From Pantoea stewartii subsp. stewartii (GTDB taxonomy: Bacteria > Pseudomonadota > Gammaproteobacteria > Enterobacterales > Enterobacteriaceae): a stretch of DNA of 61,401 nt. Where the stretch lies: positions 1 to 61,401 of the forward strand of contig NZ_VZPF01000023.1 of NCBI RefSeq assembly GCF_008801695.1. The letters run 5' to 3'. The notes beneath the pieces were generated by a model that was not told where the DNA came from, did not search any database, and saw only the letters and a list, made by a program, of their open reading frames with translations. Numbering within the stretch: the first letter of the stretch is position 1; each line of letters starts with the position of its first letter. Shown here piece after piece: positions 32,286 to 41,200 of this stretch. The position numbers and the translations under genes are program-made.

Positions 32286-33305
32286 ATGGCGCTTTTTGAT
32301 TCACTCACATCGCTCTCTTCAACAGTCAGAAGCGTGGCTTCAGGGCTTAACCTGTCTGCCACGCGGCTGATTCTTGGCGATTTTGAGTTTCTGGATTTCG
32401 AGCTTCCTGAGCGGATAATCATCCCTGGTCGACAAAAAACCGTCACGCACCAGATGATTGGTGGCCGCCGTCTCGTTGACGTCCTTGGCGTGGAGTATGA
32501 CCCAATCACCTGGTCAGGCATTTTCACCGGCGACACCACATCTTCCCGCGTTTCCATGCTGGAGCAGATGAGGGATGCAGGTGAAACGCTGACCATGACG
32601 CTGTCAGGCTATTCGTTTGACGTGGTGATCGCCGAGTTTAACCCGGCGTATGAGTTTGAATATCGCAGGCCATACAACATCACGCTGGCGGTGGTACAGC
32701 GCAACGACAGCCCGTTACAGACCGATGCGTTAACCGGCGCGCTGAATGCGCTTATCGACAGCGACATCGGGCAGGCGCTCAACCTTTCCAGCGTCATTGA
32801 CGTGGATGCGGTGACATCAGCGGTCAGCACGGTACAGACTGCGGTCAGTACGGTTAAAGACTACGCCACCGCAACGGTAGACCAGGTTCAGGCAGTCGTC
32901 AGGCCCATCATCGCGGCGCAGCAGATTGTTCAGACGTCGATTTCATCCCTCGAAAACTCCCTGGGCGAAATCACCACGCTGGGCGGCATCATTCCGGGCA
33001 ACCCGATATCGACGACGGTAAATAACCTGCTTACCCAGGCTGATGGCATGACCCGATTGCCCGCGCTGTATAACCTCGGCTCAGTGCTTGAGCGCGTTAA
33101 CAAGAACGTGCGCACCGGCCAGACGGCCAATGGCGTCAAAAGCGTCACCTTGTCAGGCGGAAACCTTTATCAGGTGGCAGCCGACAACTACGGCGATGCG
33201 CGGTACTGGGAAAGCCTGGCGACGGTCGTCAACCTGACGGACCCTCAACTTACCGGGATCAACACCATCGTGGTACCGACAACGCCATCCACCTCAGTGA
33301 GTTAG
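32286..33305 (+). CDS. DNA circularisation-type baseplate protein with LysM end
   Basis: 339 residues. The N-terminal part (FLDFELPERIIIPGRQKTV, RRLVDVLGVEYDPITWSGIF) fits the DNA_circ_N/Mu N-like family; the C-terminus (GGNLYQVAADNYGDARYWES) is LysM-like, used for peptidoglycan contact. Forms part of the baseplate near the tube end. Confidence 0.8.
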   Translation: MALFDSLTSLSSTVRSVASGLNLSATRLILGDFEFLDFELPERIIIPGRQKTVTHQMIGGRRLVDVLGVEYDPITWSGIFTGDTTSSRVSMLEQMRDAGETLTMTLSGYSFDVVIAEFNPAYEFEYRRPYNITLAVVQRNDSPLQTDALTGALNALIDSDIGQALNLSSVIDVDAVTSAVSTVQTAVSTVKDYATATVDQVQAVVRPIIAAQQIVQTSISSLENSLGEITTLGGIIPGNPISTTVNNLLTQADGMTRLPALYNLGSVLERVNKNVRTGQTANGVKSVTLSGGNLYQVAADNYGDARYWESLATVVNLTDPQLTGINTIVVPTTPSTSVS

Positions 33306-33306
33306 T

Positions 33307-34425
33307 ATGGACGTAAACAACCCGATTTTAACGCCGGGTTCAAGGTACGTTTCTGGCCGCTGCTACCTGAATAAAACGCTGGTCGACTTCAAATCGTTCG
33401 AGGTCACCAGTAACGGGTTTCGCGGGGCCAGCACTTTTGACCTTGAGCTGGCGGTTTCGGCTCTTCCACAGTCAATGCAACTGGCCTGGTGGGGCACGCA
33501 GACCACGATTGCCGTGGACCTGTGGGCGGATATCACCACGCCAGCGGGCGTGGATTCGAAAATGCTCATTCGTGGCAATATCGACACATGGGACTTTGAC
33601 CCGGCGCGCTTCATCATTACCTGCAACGGCAGGGACTTTACTGCCCTGTTCATTGATGCCAAAACAGCCGGAGAGAGCTTCAAAAACTATACTTCAAGCC
33701 AGATCGCAACCATCCTGGCTCAGCGTCAGGGTCTGAAAGCGGAAGTGACAGCGACAACGCAGCGATTTGGTGAGTTTTACCAGATTGACTCCGCACACCT
33801 GACCGGCGAACAGACGGAGTGGGACCTGCTGACGACACTGGCCGCTTTGGAAGGGTTCAATGTGTGGATTGAGGCCGATACGCTTTATTTCCACCCTGAA
33901 GCCGACCAGAGCAAAGCAGATAATTATGTCATCCGCTATATGCCGCCCGGCACAGTCACGCGATATCCGCAGGCCAACGTATCTGAAGACCTGCGATTCT
34001 CACGCGCTCTGACCATTTCAAAAGGCGTCACGGTAGAGGTGATGAGCTGGAGCGCCAAAAGGAAGAATAAGCAGTTCATTGCTTACTATCCCAAGACGGC
34101 CAAGCGCACTAATCCCGGCGCGTCTACGCCGAAAACGCAGGTTTACCGCATCATCCGCAATGGCTTGTCACCGGAACAGGCTCAGGCCATGGCAGAAAAG
34201 GTTTACCGCGATATTGTCCTGCATGAGCTCAAGTTCAGTTGCTCAACGTTTGGTGACAACGTCCTGGTGCCGCGCACGCTGGTTCGCATTGAGGGCACTC
34301 AGTCGATGTTCGATCAGCTTTACTGGTGTGACTCAATCACCCGGCGCATAAGCTGGGATGAAGGCTACACCATGCGCATATCTGGCAAAAACCACTCACC
34401 GGCACTGGAGATCAGCACGCAATGA
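33307..34425 (+). CDS. Baseplate hub protein (gpD/Mu gp44-like)
   Basis: 372 residues. GRCYLNKTLVDFKSFEVTS, then YTSSQIATILAQRQGLKAEVT and EWDLLTTLAALEGFNVWIEADTLYF show the hub fold of P2 gpD and Mu gp44. It starts one codon after the previous stop. Trimer closes the tail tube and holds the spike. Confidence 0.82.
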   Translation: MDVNNPILTPGSRYVSGRCYLNKTLVDFKSFEVTSNGFRGASTFDLELAVSALPQSMQLAWWGTQTTIAVDLWADITTPAGVDSKMLIRGNIDTWDFDPARFIITCNGRDFTALFIDAKTAGESFKNYTSSQIATILAQRQGLKAEVTATTQRFGEFYQIDSAHLTGEQTEWDLLTTLAALEGFNVWIEADTLYFHPEADQSKADNYVIRYMPPGTVTRYPQANVSEDLRFSRALTISKGVTVEVMSWSAKRKNKQFIAYYPKTAKRTNPGASTPKTQVYRIIRNGLSPEQAQAMAEKVYRDIVLHELKFSCSTFGDNVLVPRTLVRIEGTQSMFDQLYWCDSITRRISWDEGYTMRISGKNHSPALEISTQ

Positions 34426-35021
34426 TGCACATGATGAATCAGATAGCCATGCGCTCCCAGATGGCTGCAGGTGGCTTCTCCGGCACCCGGCAGGGCGTAA
34501 TCACTGCTTACGACCCGGTCGAATATGCCATTAAGGTAGCGCTGCAGCCAACCGGCGAAGAAACCGGATGGATACCGCTCGGTACGCCGTGGGCGGGGAA
34601 TGGATGGGGCATGGCGGCGGGCCCGATGATTGATGCCGAAGTACAGATTGACTTCGACTCAGGTCAGATTGGCGTTCAGATGGCCGGCAATCAGTTTTAC
34701 AACAACGTTGACCGATGCCCCGGCCCGCCGTCCGGTGAGTTCTGGATAGTGCATCAGTCCGGCTCGCTACTGAAGTTTCTCAACACCGGGGAAATCCTCG
34801 TTTCTTCTGGAACCAAGATAACTTACGCCGCGCTTCAGCATCATTTTACCGATGGAGATGTGCTGATTGACCAGAACCTGATCGTGATCGGAAATATCTT
34901 TGACCAGAATCAGGCTCATGGCTCACTCGGAGACCTGCGCGTTAAATACAACGGACATAAACACACTGGCGTCCAGTCAGGAAGCAGCTCAACGAATACC
35001 ACGGACAGCCCAACCTCATAA
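34422..35021 (+). CDS. Baseplate spike protein (gpV/Mu gp45-like)
   Basis: 199 residues. OB-fold-like N-terminal part (TRQGVITAYDPVEYAIKVAL), then beta-helix repeats, and a C-terminal HKHTGV motif, like the HxH iron-binding tip of P2 gpV. It is the membrane-piercing point of the tail. Overlaps the hub gene by ATGA. Confidence 0.85.
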   Translation: MMHMMNQIAMRSQMAAGGFSGTRQGVITAYDPVEYAIKVALQPTGEETGWIPLGTPWAGNGWGMAAGPMIDAEVQIDFDSGQIGVQMAGNQFYNNVDRCPGPPSGEFWIVHQSGSLLKFLNTGEILVSSGTKITYAALQHHFTDGDVLIDQNLIVIGNIFDQNQAHGSLGDLRVKYNGHKHTGVQSGSSSTNTTDSPTS

Positions 35022-35030
35022 GGCGATAGC

Positions 35031-35396
35031 ATGTACGACCTGTATCACTATGTCGGCACGGACATTTCCGTATCGCCGAGCGGTGACATTTTGTCTGTGA
35101 CAGGCACAGAGCGCCGCAAGCAGAAGATTTTACGCCGCCTGATAACCAACCCAGGCGAACTGGTCTTTCACCCTGAGTACGGGGCTGGATTAGGTAAAAA
35201 GGTTGGCGAGAACGTCAACATCAACGAGTGGAAGGCGCTTATCCTGGGGCAGATGAAGCTTGAGGATTGCGTCGCCCGATCACCTGAGCCAACAGTAACC
35301 CTGAGCCTGATTGATAACGGCGTGGATGTTTACGTCAAATACACGGACGCCGTCAGCGGAACGGCTGAGTTTCTCAATTTCGACATTACGAGGTAG
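35031..35396 (+). CDS. Baseplate wedge protein (gp25/Mu gp46-like)
   Basis: 121 residues. GTERRKQKILRRLITNPGELVFHPEYGAGL is the typical core of gp25/gpW-like baseplate proteins. Initiates sheath assembly at the baseplate. AAGGCGATAGC lies upstream. Confidence 0.83.
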   Translation: MYDLYHYVGTDISVSPSGDILSVTGTERRKQKILRRLITNPGELVFHPEYGAGLGKKVGENVNINEWKALILGQMKLEDCVARSPEPTVTLSLIDNGVDVYVKYTDAVSGTAEFLNFDITR

Positions 35397-35398
35397 CC

Positions 35399-36523
35399 GT
35401 GAATCTCAATATCAAGTCATTTACCACGCTGGTCACTGACCAGGTTACGGCTATCCAGGCAAAGTCTGCGCTTTTGGTTGACCTGACAATCGGTAGCCTG
35501 CTCAGGGCGATTGTGGAGTCAAACAGTGGTGTAATTCTCTGGCTCCAGCAGCTTATAGTGAATCTTCTGGTTATTACGCGGGCTGCAACATGCTCAGGAA
35601 GCGACCTTGACACATGGCTTGCGGATTATGGCTTCACGCGGGAGCCGGCAACCTATGCAACCGGCCCCGTCACCTTCTCCAGATTTACGGCCACCAATGC
35701 CGCGTTAATTACCATCGGCTCACAAGTGACAACCAACGACGGAACGCAGACGTATAACGTCATCCTGGATACCGGAAACGCCAATTACAACGCCACGCAG
35801 GGTGGTTATGTTGTGGCCGCTGGCGTGGCATCGGTGATTGTTCCGGTACAGGCCGTCACGGCTGGGGCTGCAGGTAATGCATCAGCAGGCACTGTGACCA
35901 CTGTAGTCGGTTCCATCCCTGGCATTGATACGGTAAACAACGCAAACGCCTTTGCGAATGGTGCTGATGCAGAATCGGACGACGCGGCGCGGGCCAGATT
36001 TCGGCTGTGGATTGCGTCACTTTCAAAAGCTACGTTGTCGGCGATTGAATATGCAATTGCAAGCGTAAAACAGGGCGTTTCATACAAGGTGGTTGAAAAC
36101 CAGAACTATGCCGGCGCAACGCAATACGGATATTTTTATGCTGTGGTTGACGATGGAAGCGGTGCGCCTTCAAGTGCATTTTTATCATCCGTTTACACTG
36201 CGATTGACGCTGTTCGCGGCGCAACAGTCACTTTTAGCGTATTCGGCCCGACGGTTGTCACCGCGAATATCGCAATGACAATCACCACTGACCCGTCAGT
36301 AACGCACAGCGATATCGTTGCCCTGGTGAATACGGCGATCACTAACTACATCGCAACACTGACGCTTGGGCAGTCTCTGCCACTGACAAAGCTTTCTGCC
36401 GTCGCCTATGACGCAAGCACGTATGTCACCAACGTGACGAACATCACCATCAACGGATCATCCTCTGACCTTGCTGCAACCGTTAAACAGGTTATTCGCG
36501 CTGGCACAGTGGTTGTGAGCTAA
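35399..36523 (+). CDS. Baseplate J-like protein
   Basis: 374 residues from GTG 35399 (AGGTAGCC upstream). SALLVDLTIGSLLRAIVESNS, VVGSIPGIDTVNNANAFANGAD and ESDDAARARFRLWIASLSKA match P2 gpJ/Mu gp47. Forms the baseplate wedge with gpI. Confidence 0.88.
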   Translation: MNLNIKSFTTLVTDQVTAIQAKSALLVDLTIGSLLRAIVESNSGVILWLQQLIVNLLVITRAATCSGSDLDTWLADYGFTREPATYATGPVTFSRFTATNAALITIGSQVTTNDGTQTYNVILDTGNANYNATQGGYVVAAGVASVIVPVQAVTAGAAGNASAGTVTTVVGSIPGIDTVNNANAFANGADAESDDAARARFRLWIASLSKATLSAIEYAIASVKQGVSYKVVENQNYAGATQYGYFYAVVDDGSGAPSSAFLSSVYTAIDAVRGATVTFSVFGPTVVTANIAMTITTDPSVTHSDIVALVNTAITNYIATLTLGQSLPLTKLSAVAYDASTYVTNVTNITINGSSSDLAATVKQVIRAGTVVVS

Positions 36524-36532
36524 GGGGAAGTA

Positions 36533-37207
36533 ATGGCTACAGGCGATCAGTCAGATTTTGTCAGGCGCATTCAGACACTCATACCGGCACGCTGGTTCAA
36601 TGACAGCAACCCGATCAGGGATGCCCTGATTAACGGCATGGCTCAAGGCCTGTCGTGGATATACTCCCTTTACCTTTATGCAGCCCTCCAGAGCCGGATA
36701 ATGACCGCTACCGGGGGCTGGCTTGACCTTGTGGCCTACGATTTCTTTGGCGACAGGATAAAGCGAGGAGCGGCGCAGTCTGACAGCGACTTTCTTAACC
36801 TCATCAAAGTTAACCTGTTCAGGGAGAGGGGGACAAGGAAAGCCATTATTCAGGTACTTGAGGACCTGACCGGGGCCACGCCGATAGTGTTTGAACCTAC
36901 CCGACCTCAGGATACAGGCGCTTATGGTGGACCGACTATAGGCTATGGAGCTGCAGGAGGATATGGCTCTCTCGTCATGCCTTATCAGGCGTTCGTGACC
37001 GCATACAGACCGGTAGGTGTGGGCGTACCTTATGTTGGCGGGTACAGAAGCACACCATCAGGGTACAGCACACCATCTCGTGGTGAGTATGCACCCGCCG
37101 CTAACCTTGCCAGCCTTACCGATGCCCAAATATATGCCGCCGTTGCTTCAGTAAAAATGGAAGGCACGGTCATCTGGGTGAGAATTCTTCCCTACACGGC
37201 ACAGTAA
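36533..37207 (+). CDS. Baseplate/tail protein I (Mu gp48-like)
   Basis: 224 residues. IPARWFNDSNPIRDALINGMAQGL and TATGGWLDLVAYDFFGDRIKR fit the gpI family of tail proteins joining baseplate and fibre. The C-terminal half is Gly/Tyr-rich (GAYGGPTIGYGAAGGYGS). GGGGAAGTA precedes the ATG. Confidence 0.75.
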   Translation: MATGDQSDFVRRIQTLIPARWFNDSNPIRDALINGMAQGLSWIYSLYLYAALQSRIMTATGGWLDLVAYDFFGDRIKRGAAQSDSDFLNLIKVNLFRERGTRKAIIQVLEDLTGATPIVFEPTRPQDTGAYGGPTIGYGAAGGYGSLVMPYQAFVTAYRPVGVGVPYVGGYRSTPSGYSTPSRGEYAPAANLASLTDAQIYAAVASVKMEGTVIWVRILPYTAQ

Positions 37208-37226
37208 TCATCTAATCAACCACAAA

Positions 37227-37248
37227 CCTCGCCCTGGCGGGGTTTTTT
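37227..37248 (+). terminator. Terminator before tail fibre
   Basis: CCTCGC (37227-37232), loop CCTG, GCGGGG (37237-37242), then TTTTTTATTG. Confidence 0.7.
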
Positions 37249-37261
37249 ATTGAGAAAATCC

Positions 37262-38659
37262 ATGGATCGTCAAATTGTCTATCCGGGCGCTATCCCGCTC
37301 GAAACCGATCTTCTTAACACCAATAAATACACTATGATTGGCCTTGCGAAACTGGCTGCCGCAGTGATGGGGACATCGACCTATGTCAGGGGTCTGGCCT
37401 GCACCGCAAGCAGCCCTGCTTCGATGCTCGTAAACGTATCCGCAGGTGAGATTTACAGCCTGCAAAACGTCGATGGTACGGCTTATTCATCTCTCGCTGC
37501 TGACACCACACACTCTATCCTGAAGCAGGGTATTGTGATGGACAGCGCATCATTCACCCTCACCGCCCCTGGCACATCGGGATACAGCATTAACTACCTG
37601 ATTCAGGCCACTTACACCGATACCGACAGCGGTGCGACAGTTCTTCCTTATTACAATGCCAGCAACCCATCTGTAGCATGGAGTGGCCCAAACAACAGCG
37701 GCACAGCGCAGAACACGGTAAGATCTGGCGTATGCACACTGTCTCTCAAGGCTGGGGTTGCGGCCACCACAGGTACGCAGGTAACACCTTCCCCTGACGC
37801 TGGATTCACCGGCCTGTATGTGATTACGGTGGCGCAGGGAGCAACCACAGTCTCAAATTCAAATATCAGTGTATATGCTAACGCACCTTTTTTGCCTTCT
37901 GCAGGGGTCATTGATGGCATCCAGCGCAATGTTTTGCGCTACGGCTCAGATACCGGATCGGCTAATGCCTATGTGGTAAACATCAACCCGGGAATTGCAT
38001 CGCTGACAGCAGGAATGGAGGTGCTTTTTCGGGCCACCAACGCGAATACGGCGACAAGCACGCTGAATGTCTCAGCTCTGGGTGCGTTCCCTGTACTTAA
38101 TCAGTACGGCGCCACGTTAACGGCGGGAGAGATTGCTGCAGGCAGTCTGGTCCGTGTTATCTGGTCAGCGGCAGCAACGTCATGGTTTGTTCTGGACTCG
38201 ACAGGCGCGATACCAACCGTTCCCACAGCGCCAAGTACGTCTAACAGCACGCAGGCTGCGTCCACAGCTTTTGTTAAAACGGCTATAGCAAATCTTTCGC
38301 TGGGTAACGCATCAACAAGAACTGTCGGTAACGGCAGCTCCACTCAAATACCAGACATGTCGTACTGGACTGGAAGCTCAGGCTGGAGAAAGGCCCCTGA
38401 TGGCTTTATTGAGCAGTGGGGTATTTCTGGCTCAACTACAGACTCAGTCAACGTTACCTTCCCGGTTCCATTTACCTCTGGTGTTTATTTTGTGGGTGAG
38501 CATGATAATGGCGGAGGCACAAGCCTCACTTTATGGCAAATAAACTCGATTACATTGAGCGGTTTTCAGGCAAGGAATATTGGCAGGTTGGTCAAGGCTG
38601 ACAGTGCAGTCGAGCCATCTATTTCAGCTAACTGCATTTGGTTTGCGAGAGGTAAATGA
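37262..38659 (+). CDS. Tail fibre protein
   Basis: 465 residues from ATG 37262 (a TTG at 37250 falls at the end of the terminator). N-terminal attachment part MDRQIVYPGAIPLETDLLNT..., a region typical of fibres at RATNANTATSTLNVSALG, a linker TAPSTSNSTQAASTAFV, and a C-terminal gp53-like receptor domain (PDGFIEQWGISGSTTDSVNV). Determines host binding. Followed by its presumed chaperone with a 4-bp overlap. Confidence 0.85.
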   Translation: MDRQIVYPGAIPLETDLLNTNKYTMIGLAKLAAAVMGTSTYVRGLACTASSPASMLVNVSAGEIYSLQNVDGTAYSSLAADTTHSILKQGIVMDSASFTLTAPGTSGYSINYLIQATYTDTDSGATVLPYYNASNPSVAWSGPNNSGTAQNTVRSGVCTLSLKAGVAATTGTQVTPSPDAGFTGLYVITVAQGATTVSNSNISVYANAPFLPSAGVIDGIQRNVLRYGSDTGSANAYVVNINPGIASLTAGMEVLFRATNANTATSTLNVSALGAFPVLNQYGATLTAGEIAAGSLVRVIWSAAATSWFVLDSTGAIPTVPTAPSTSNSTQAASTAFVKTAIANLSLGNASTRTVGNGSSTQIPDMSYWTGSSGWRKAPDGFIEQWGISGSTTDSVNVTFPVPFTSGVYFVGEHDNGGGTSLTLWQINSITLSGFQARNIGRLVKADSAVEPSISANCIWFARGK

Positions 38660-39075
38660 TGACATACGTATTTTCCCCATCAAACAAAAACTTTTACCCC
38701 ACAGAACTTGAGGCTGAATACCGCAAAAGCAACACCTGGCCAAGTGATGGAATTGAAGTATCTGATGATGTATTTAACCAGTTCAGTGGCACACCACCAG
38801 AAGGTAAAACGAGAGGGGTGGGAGCAGACTCTATGCCAGCATGGGCCGATCTCCCAGCAAAAACAAATAATGACCTTTATAAGGAAGAGTCCGCTGCATT
38901 AAATCTTAAATATAAAAATGATGTTAATACACTGAGCGAATCTTATGCCACTGCCGCCCTGGCAGACGGCCCATCTCAAAACACAAAACAAACGGCAATT
39001 TACCAGCAATATCAAAGCCTGAAAGCGCAGTATGTAGCAGACAGCAATGCGCTAAAGGTTAAATACGGGGTGTAA
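38656..39075 (+). CDS. Tail fibre assembly protein
   Basis: 139 residues. Start YVFSPSNKNFYPTELEAEYR and GIEVSDDVFNQFSGTPPEGK are typical of Tfa-type fibre assembly proteins; the C-terminus is helical. Overlaps the fibre stop by 4 bp. Confidence 0.8.
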   Translation: MMTYVFSPSNKNFYPTELEAEYRKSNTWPSDGIEVSDDVFNQFSGTPPEGKTRGVGADSMPAWADLPAKTNNDLYKEESAALNLKYKNDVNTLSESYATAALADGPSQNTKQTAIYQQYQSLKAQYVADSNALKVKYGV

Positions 39076-39076
39076 G

Positions 39077-39229
39077 ATGGACGAAAAACCTGCAACAACA
39101 GGCTATGTATTACCTAAGTTCTGCCCTATCTGTGCCGAAATTATGCAAACCTCCACACTGACCGTAGACGGCGTCACTTTCGATATCTGGAAGTGCCCTG
39201 AGTGCGGCTACGAGGAAGCCAAGGACTGA
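39077..39229 (+). CDS. Small zinc-ribbon protein
   Basis: 50 residues with FCPICAEIM and WKCPECGYEE, two CxxC pairs that form a zinc ribbon. GGTGTAAG precedes the ATG. Located after the tail module; function unknown. Confidence 0.6.
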   Translation: MDEKPATTGYVLPKFCPICAEIMQTSTLTVDGVTFDIWKCPECGYEEAKD

Positions 39230-39292
39230 GCAGGGGCCAGGGATGGCCTTGATCGAACCAGACACCCGGGCACTAAATTATGCTTTGGTTAT

Positions 39293-40342
39293 TCAGTCCT
39301 TCGAAAATTTCCTTCCCATATTTATCAAAGGTATTTCTATATATCTGTGCAGGAATTCTGCAATCAACAAAGATAAAGAAGTGATAGCCAGGAAAGTTAA
39401 AACGCCATTATGTATTTCATACCCGAAACGGAACTTTAACATAGGTATAAATGTCAATAAAACGGCATGAGAAAGATATAAAGAGTAAGAGACATCACCA
39501 AGCCACATCATTACTTTACTTTTCGGCTCCCCTTCAATCCTGCAAAGCAAAAATGAAGAAAATATGATTGCAGCATAAACGCCCATCCCCTCAAATCCAT
39601 GCCTTTCAATTCCAGAATAATCCATAAAAACATAAGAAGCAGATACAATCAATAAAGCGGTGAGTATCGATATGTTTACCTTTAAGTGCTCTTTATTTGC
39701 CTTATAAATTGAGTATAAAGCCATTCCGAAAATGAACTCTAACATCAAAGGTGATGATAATGTCGACATGAAGAAATATTTTAATCCACCTCCTACACCA
39801 TCATATTCAGAGACCAGAAATAATTCCCCGTAATTAAAGTACTGAAATGAGAGCATAAGTGATGCAATCAAGAAAGAACACACCATGACCCTGTGCTTGT
39901 GACTTATCAACATGGATATCATAAACATCAAATAAAACACGATCTCATAGCTAAGAGTCCAGGCCGTGAAAATTACGGAGTAACCAAAGGTTGGTGCTGA
40001 TTTACCGTAATCGAGATTGATCAAAAGCATTGAGCGAAGAACCTGCCCAGTCGGGAAGTTGTGCATGATCAAAACAACAGAAGCTAAACACACCCAGTAG
40101 ACGGGAATGACCCTGAAGATACGTCTCAGAGCAAAGGTCTTAATCGTTTGCTTCTTCTCTGTAGAAGCGGCAATGATGAAGCCACTAATCATAAAGAAAA
40201 TATCAACACCAATACTTCCCTTACTGAAAAGTATGTTACCTATTTCTGGCTGATCGTAAACGCCATTGAGAAGAAAACGGCAGTGGTACATCACCACGAT
40301 AAGCGCTGCAATGCCCCTTAGGTAATGCAATGAAAGTATCAT
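39293..40342 (-). CDS. Membrane acyltransferase (lysogenic conversion)
   Basis: 349 residues with about ten membrane segments. MILSLHYLRGIAALIVVMYHCRF carries the typical R-G-xAA and YHxxF signs of acyltransferase 3 family proteins (OafA, GtrO-type O-acetylases), and GVDIFFMISGFIIA follows. It likely acetylates O-antigen or another surface glycan, changing phage receptors. The gene is strikingly AT-rich and runs against the late genes, so it was acquired separately. GGAG nine bases before ATG 40342. Confidence 0.85.
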   Translation of the reverse strand: MILSLHYLRGIAALIVVMYHCRFLLNGVYDQPEIGNILFSKGSIGVDIFFMISGFIIAASTEKKQTIKTFALRRIFRVIPVYWVCLASVVLIMHNFPTGQVLRSMLLINLDYGKSAPTFGYSVIFTAWTLSYEIVFYLMFMISMLISHKHRVMVCSFLIASLMLSFQYFNYGELFLVSEYDGVGGGLKYFFMSTLSSPLMLEFIFGMALYSIYKANKEHLKVNISILTALLIVSASYVFMDYSGIERHGFEGMGVYAAIIFSSFLLCRIEGEPKSKVMMWLGDVSYSLYLSHAVLLTFIPMLKFRFGYEIHNGVLTFLAITSLSLLIAEFLHRYIEIPLINMGRKFSKD

Positions 40343-40544
40343 CAAAGCTGCTCCATAGCTCTTTACTTAAATTTATTGTGAGAATCGACGCCTATCTTAG
40401 CAGTACACCCAAAAGACAAGCTTAACTAATTTGGCTTTGTTTGATTCACGTCATGGTAAATGCGATGAATAACAAAACTTCGACCCTCCATGCCTTTACA
40501 AAACTCCTGCCACTCCCCACTTGATCAATCACGCAGATCGATAT

Positions 40545-40564
40545 TACTGTAATTATATACAGTA
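40545..40564 (+). promoter_or_regulatory. LexA (SOS) box
   Basis: TACTGTAATTATATACAGTA fits the LexA consensus CTGT-N8-ACAG exactly, with flanking TA on both sides and an AT-only core. It lies 19 bp before the next start codon, so the following two genes should be induced by DNA damage. Confidence 0.85.
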
Positions 40565-40583
40565 TTTTATCGGAGCTATCGTC

Positions 40584-40823
40584 ATGCCACGTTACGGAGA
40601 CATAAGGATTTCATTCCACGAGGCAATGCGGCGCAGCGCTAAGATGGGTGTAACCGTCTCAACATCTGACTTCGTTGCGGAGCTTGCTAAACGCAACTGG
40701 GAGATGAGCCACAGGCAGGCCAATGAGTGGATAGCGCAGAACGTGATGACATTCAGAGACCAGTCACCGGACGAGGGCGAGAACAAGCTCTGGCAGCGTT
40801 TCTACCACTACGGGGAGTATTGA
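40584..40823 (+). CDS. SOS-controlled small protein
   Basis: 79 residues from ATG 40584 (CGGAGC upstream): MPRYGDIRISFHEAMRRSAK, then SDFVAELAKRNWEMSHRQAN and ENKLWQRFYHYGEY. I recall similar proteins next to UmuD-like genes in enterobacterial phages but no known role. One nucleotide separates its stop from the next start codon. Directly follows the LexA box. Confidence 0.7.
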   Translation: MPRYGDIRISFHEAMRRSAKMGVTVSTSDFVAELAKRNWEMSHRQANEWIAQNVMTFRDQSPDEGENKLWQRFYHYGEY

Positions 40824-40824
40824 T

Positions 40825-41148
40825 ATGGGATTTCCTTCACCGGCGTCTGACTTCGTTGAGAGCCGCATAGATTTGAACAGGCTGATGATTCACCGGCCGT
40901 CATCTACCATCCGCATTGAAACGCCGAGAGGATTTGCGCTGGTAGACAGTTCCATCACTCCGGCAGTGGGCAATAAGGTCGCCTGGCAGGTTGACGGCTA
41001 CCCGATGATTGGGAAGTTCTTCAGAACGGGAATTGTGACGGAAGAGGGGGAGACGATTGACGGGGAGTCACTGGAAGGTGTGGTGATGCTCGGCGTGGTG
41101 ACGCATGAAATCCTGTCTGTGTATGAGGCTGACTGGATGCCGGTTTGA
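40825..41148 (+). CDS. UmuD'-like protein lacking the catalytic Ser loop
   Basis: 107 residues starting MGFPSPASDFVESRIDLNRL, the exact region where UmuD' begins after self-cleavage (Gly25 of UmuD). Further matches: VDSSITPAVGNKVAWQVDGY against the UmuD strand [20 protein letters not shown], and MLGVVTHEI against FGVVIHVV. The GDSM loop with Ser60 is absent between these blocks; a Lys in PMIGKFF could correspond to Lys97. So it may form UmuD'-like dimers but should not cleave. GGGGAG precedes the ATG. Confidence 0.72.
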   Translation: MGFPSPASDFVESRIDLNRLMIHRPSSTIRIETPRGFALVDSSITPAVGNKVAWQVDGYPMIGKFFRTGIVTEEGETIDGESLEGVVMLGVVTHEILSVYEADWMPV

Positions 41149-41200
41149 AGCGGTTGGTATTTGGGATTATCATGAATCACAGAAACGACCAAAAATTCGG

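Noticed and set aside
39243..39470. 75-codon plus-strand frame opposite to the acyltransferase gene
   Set aside because: A shadow of the membrane-protein gene on the other strand, with no ribosome site.
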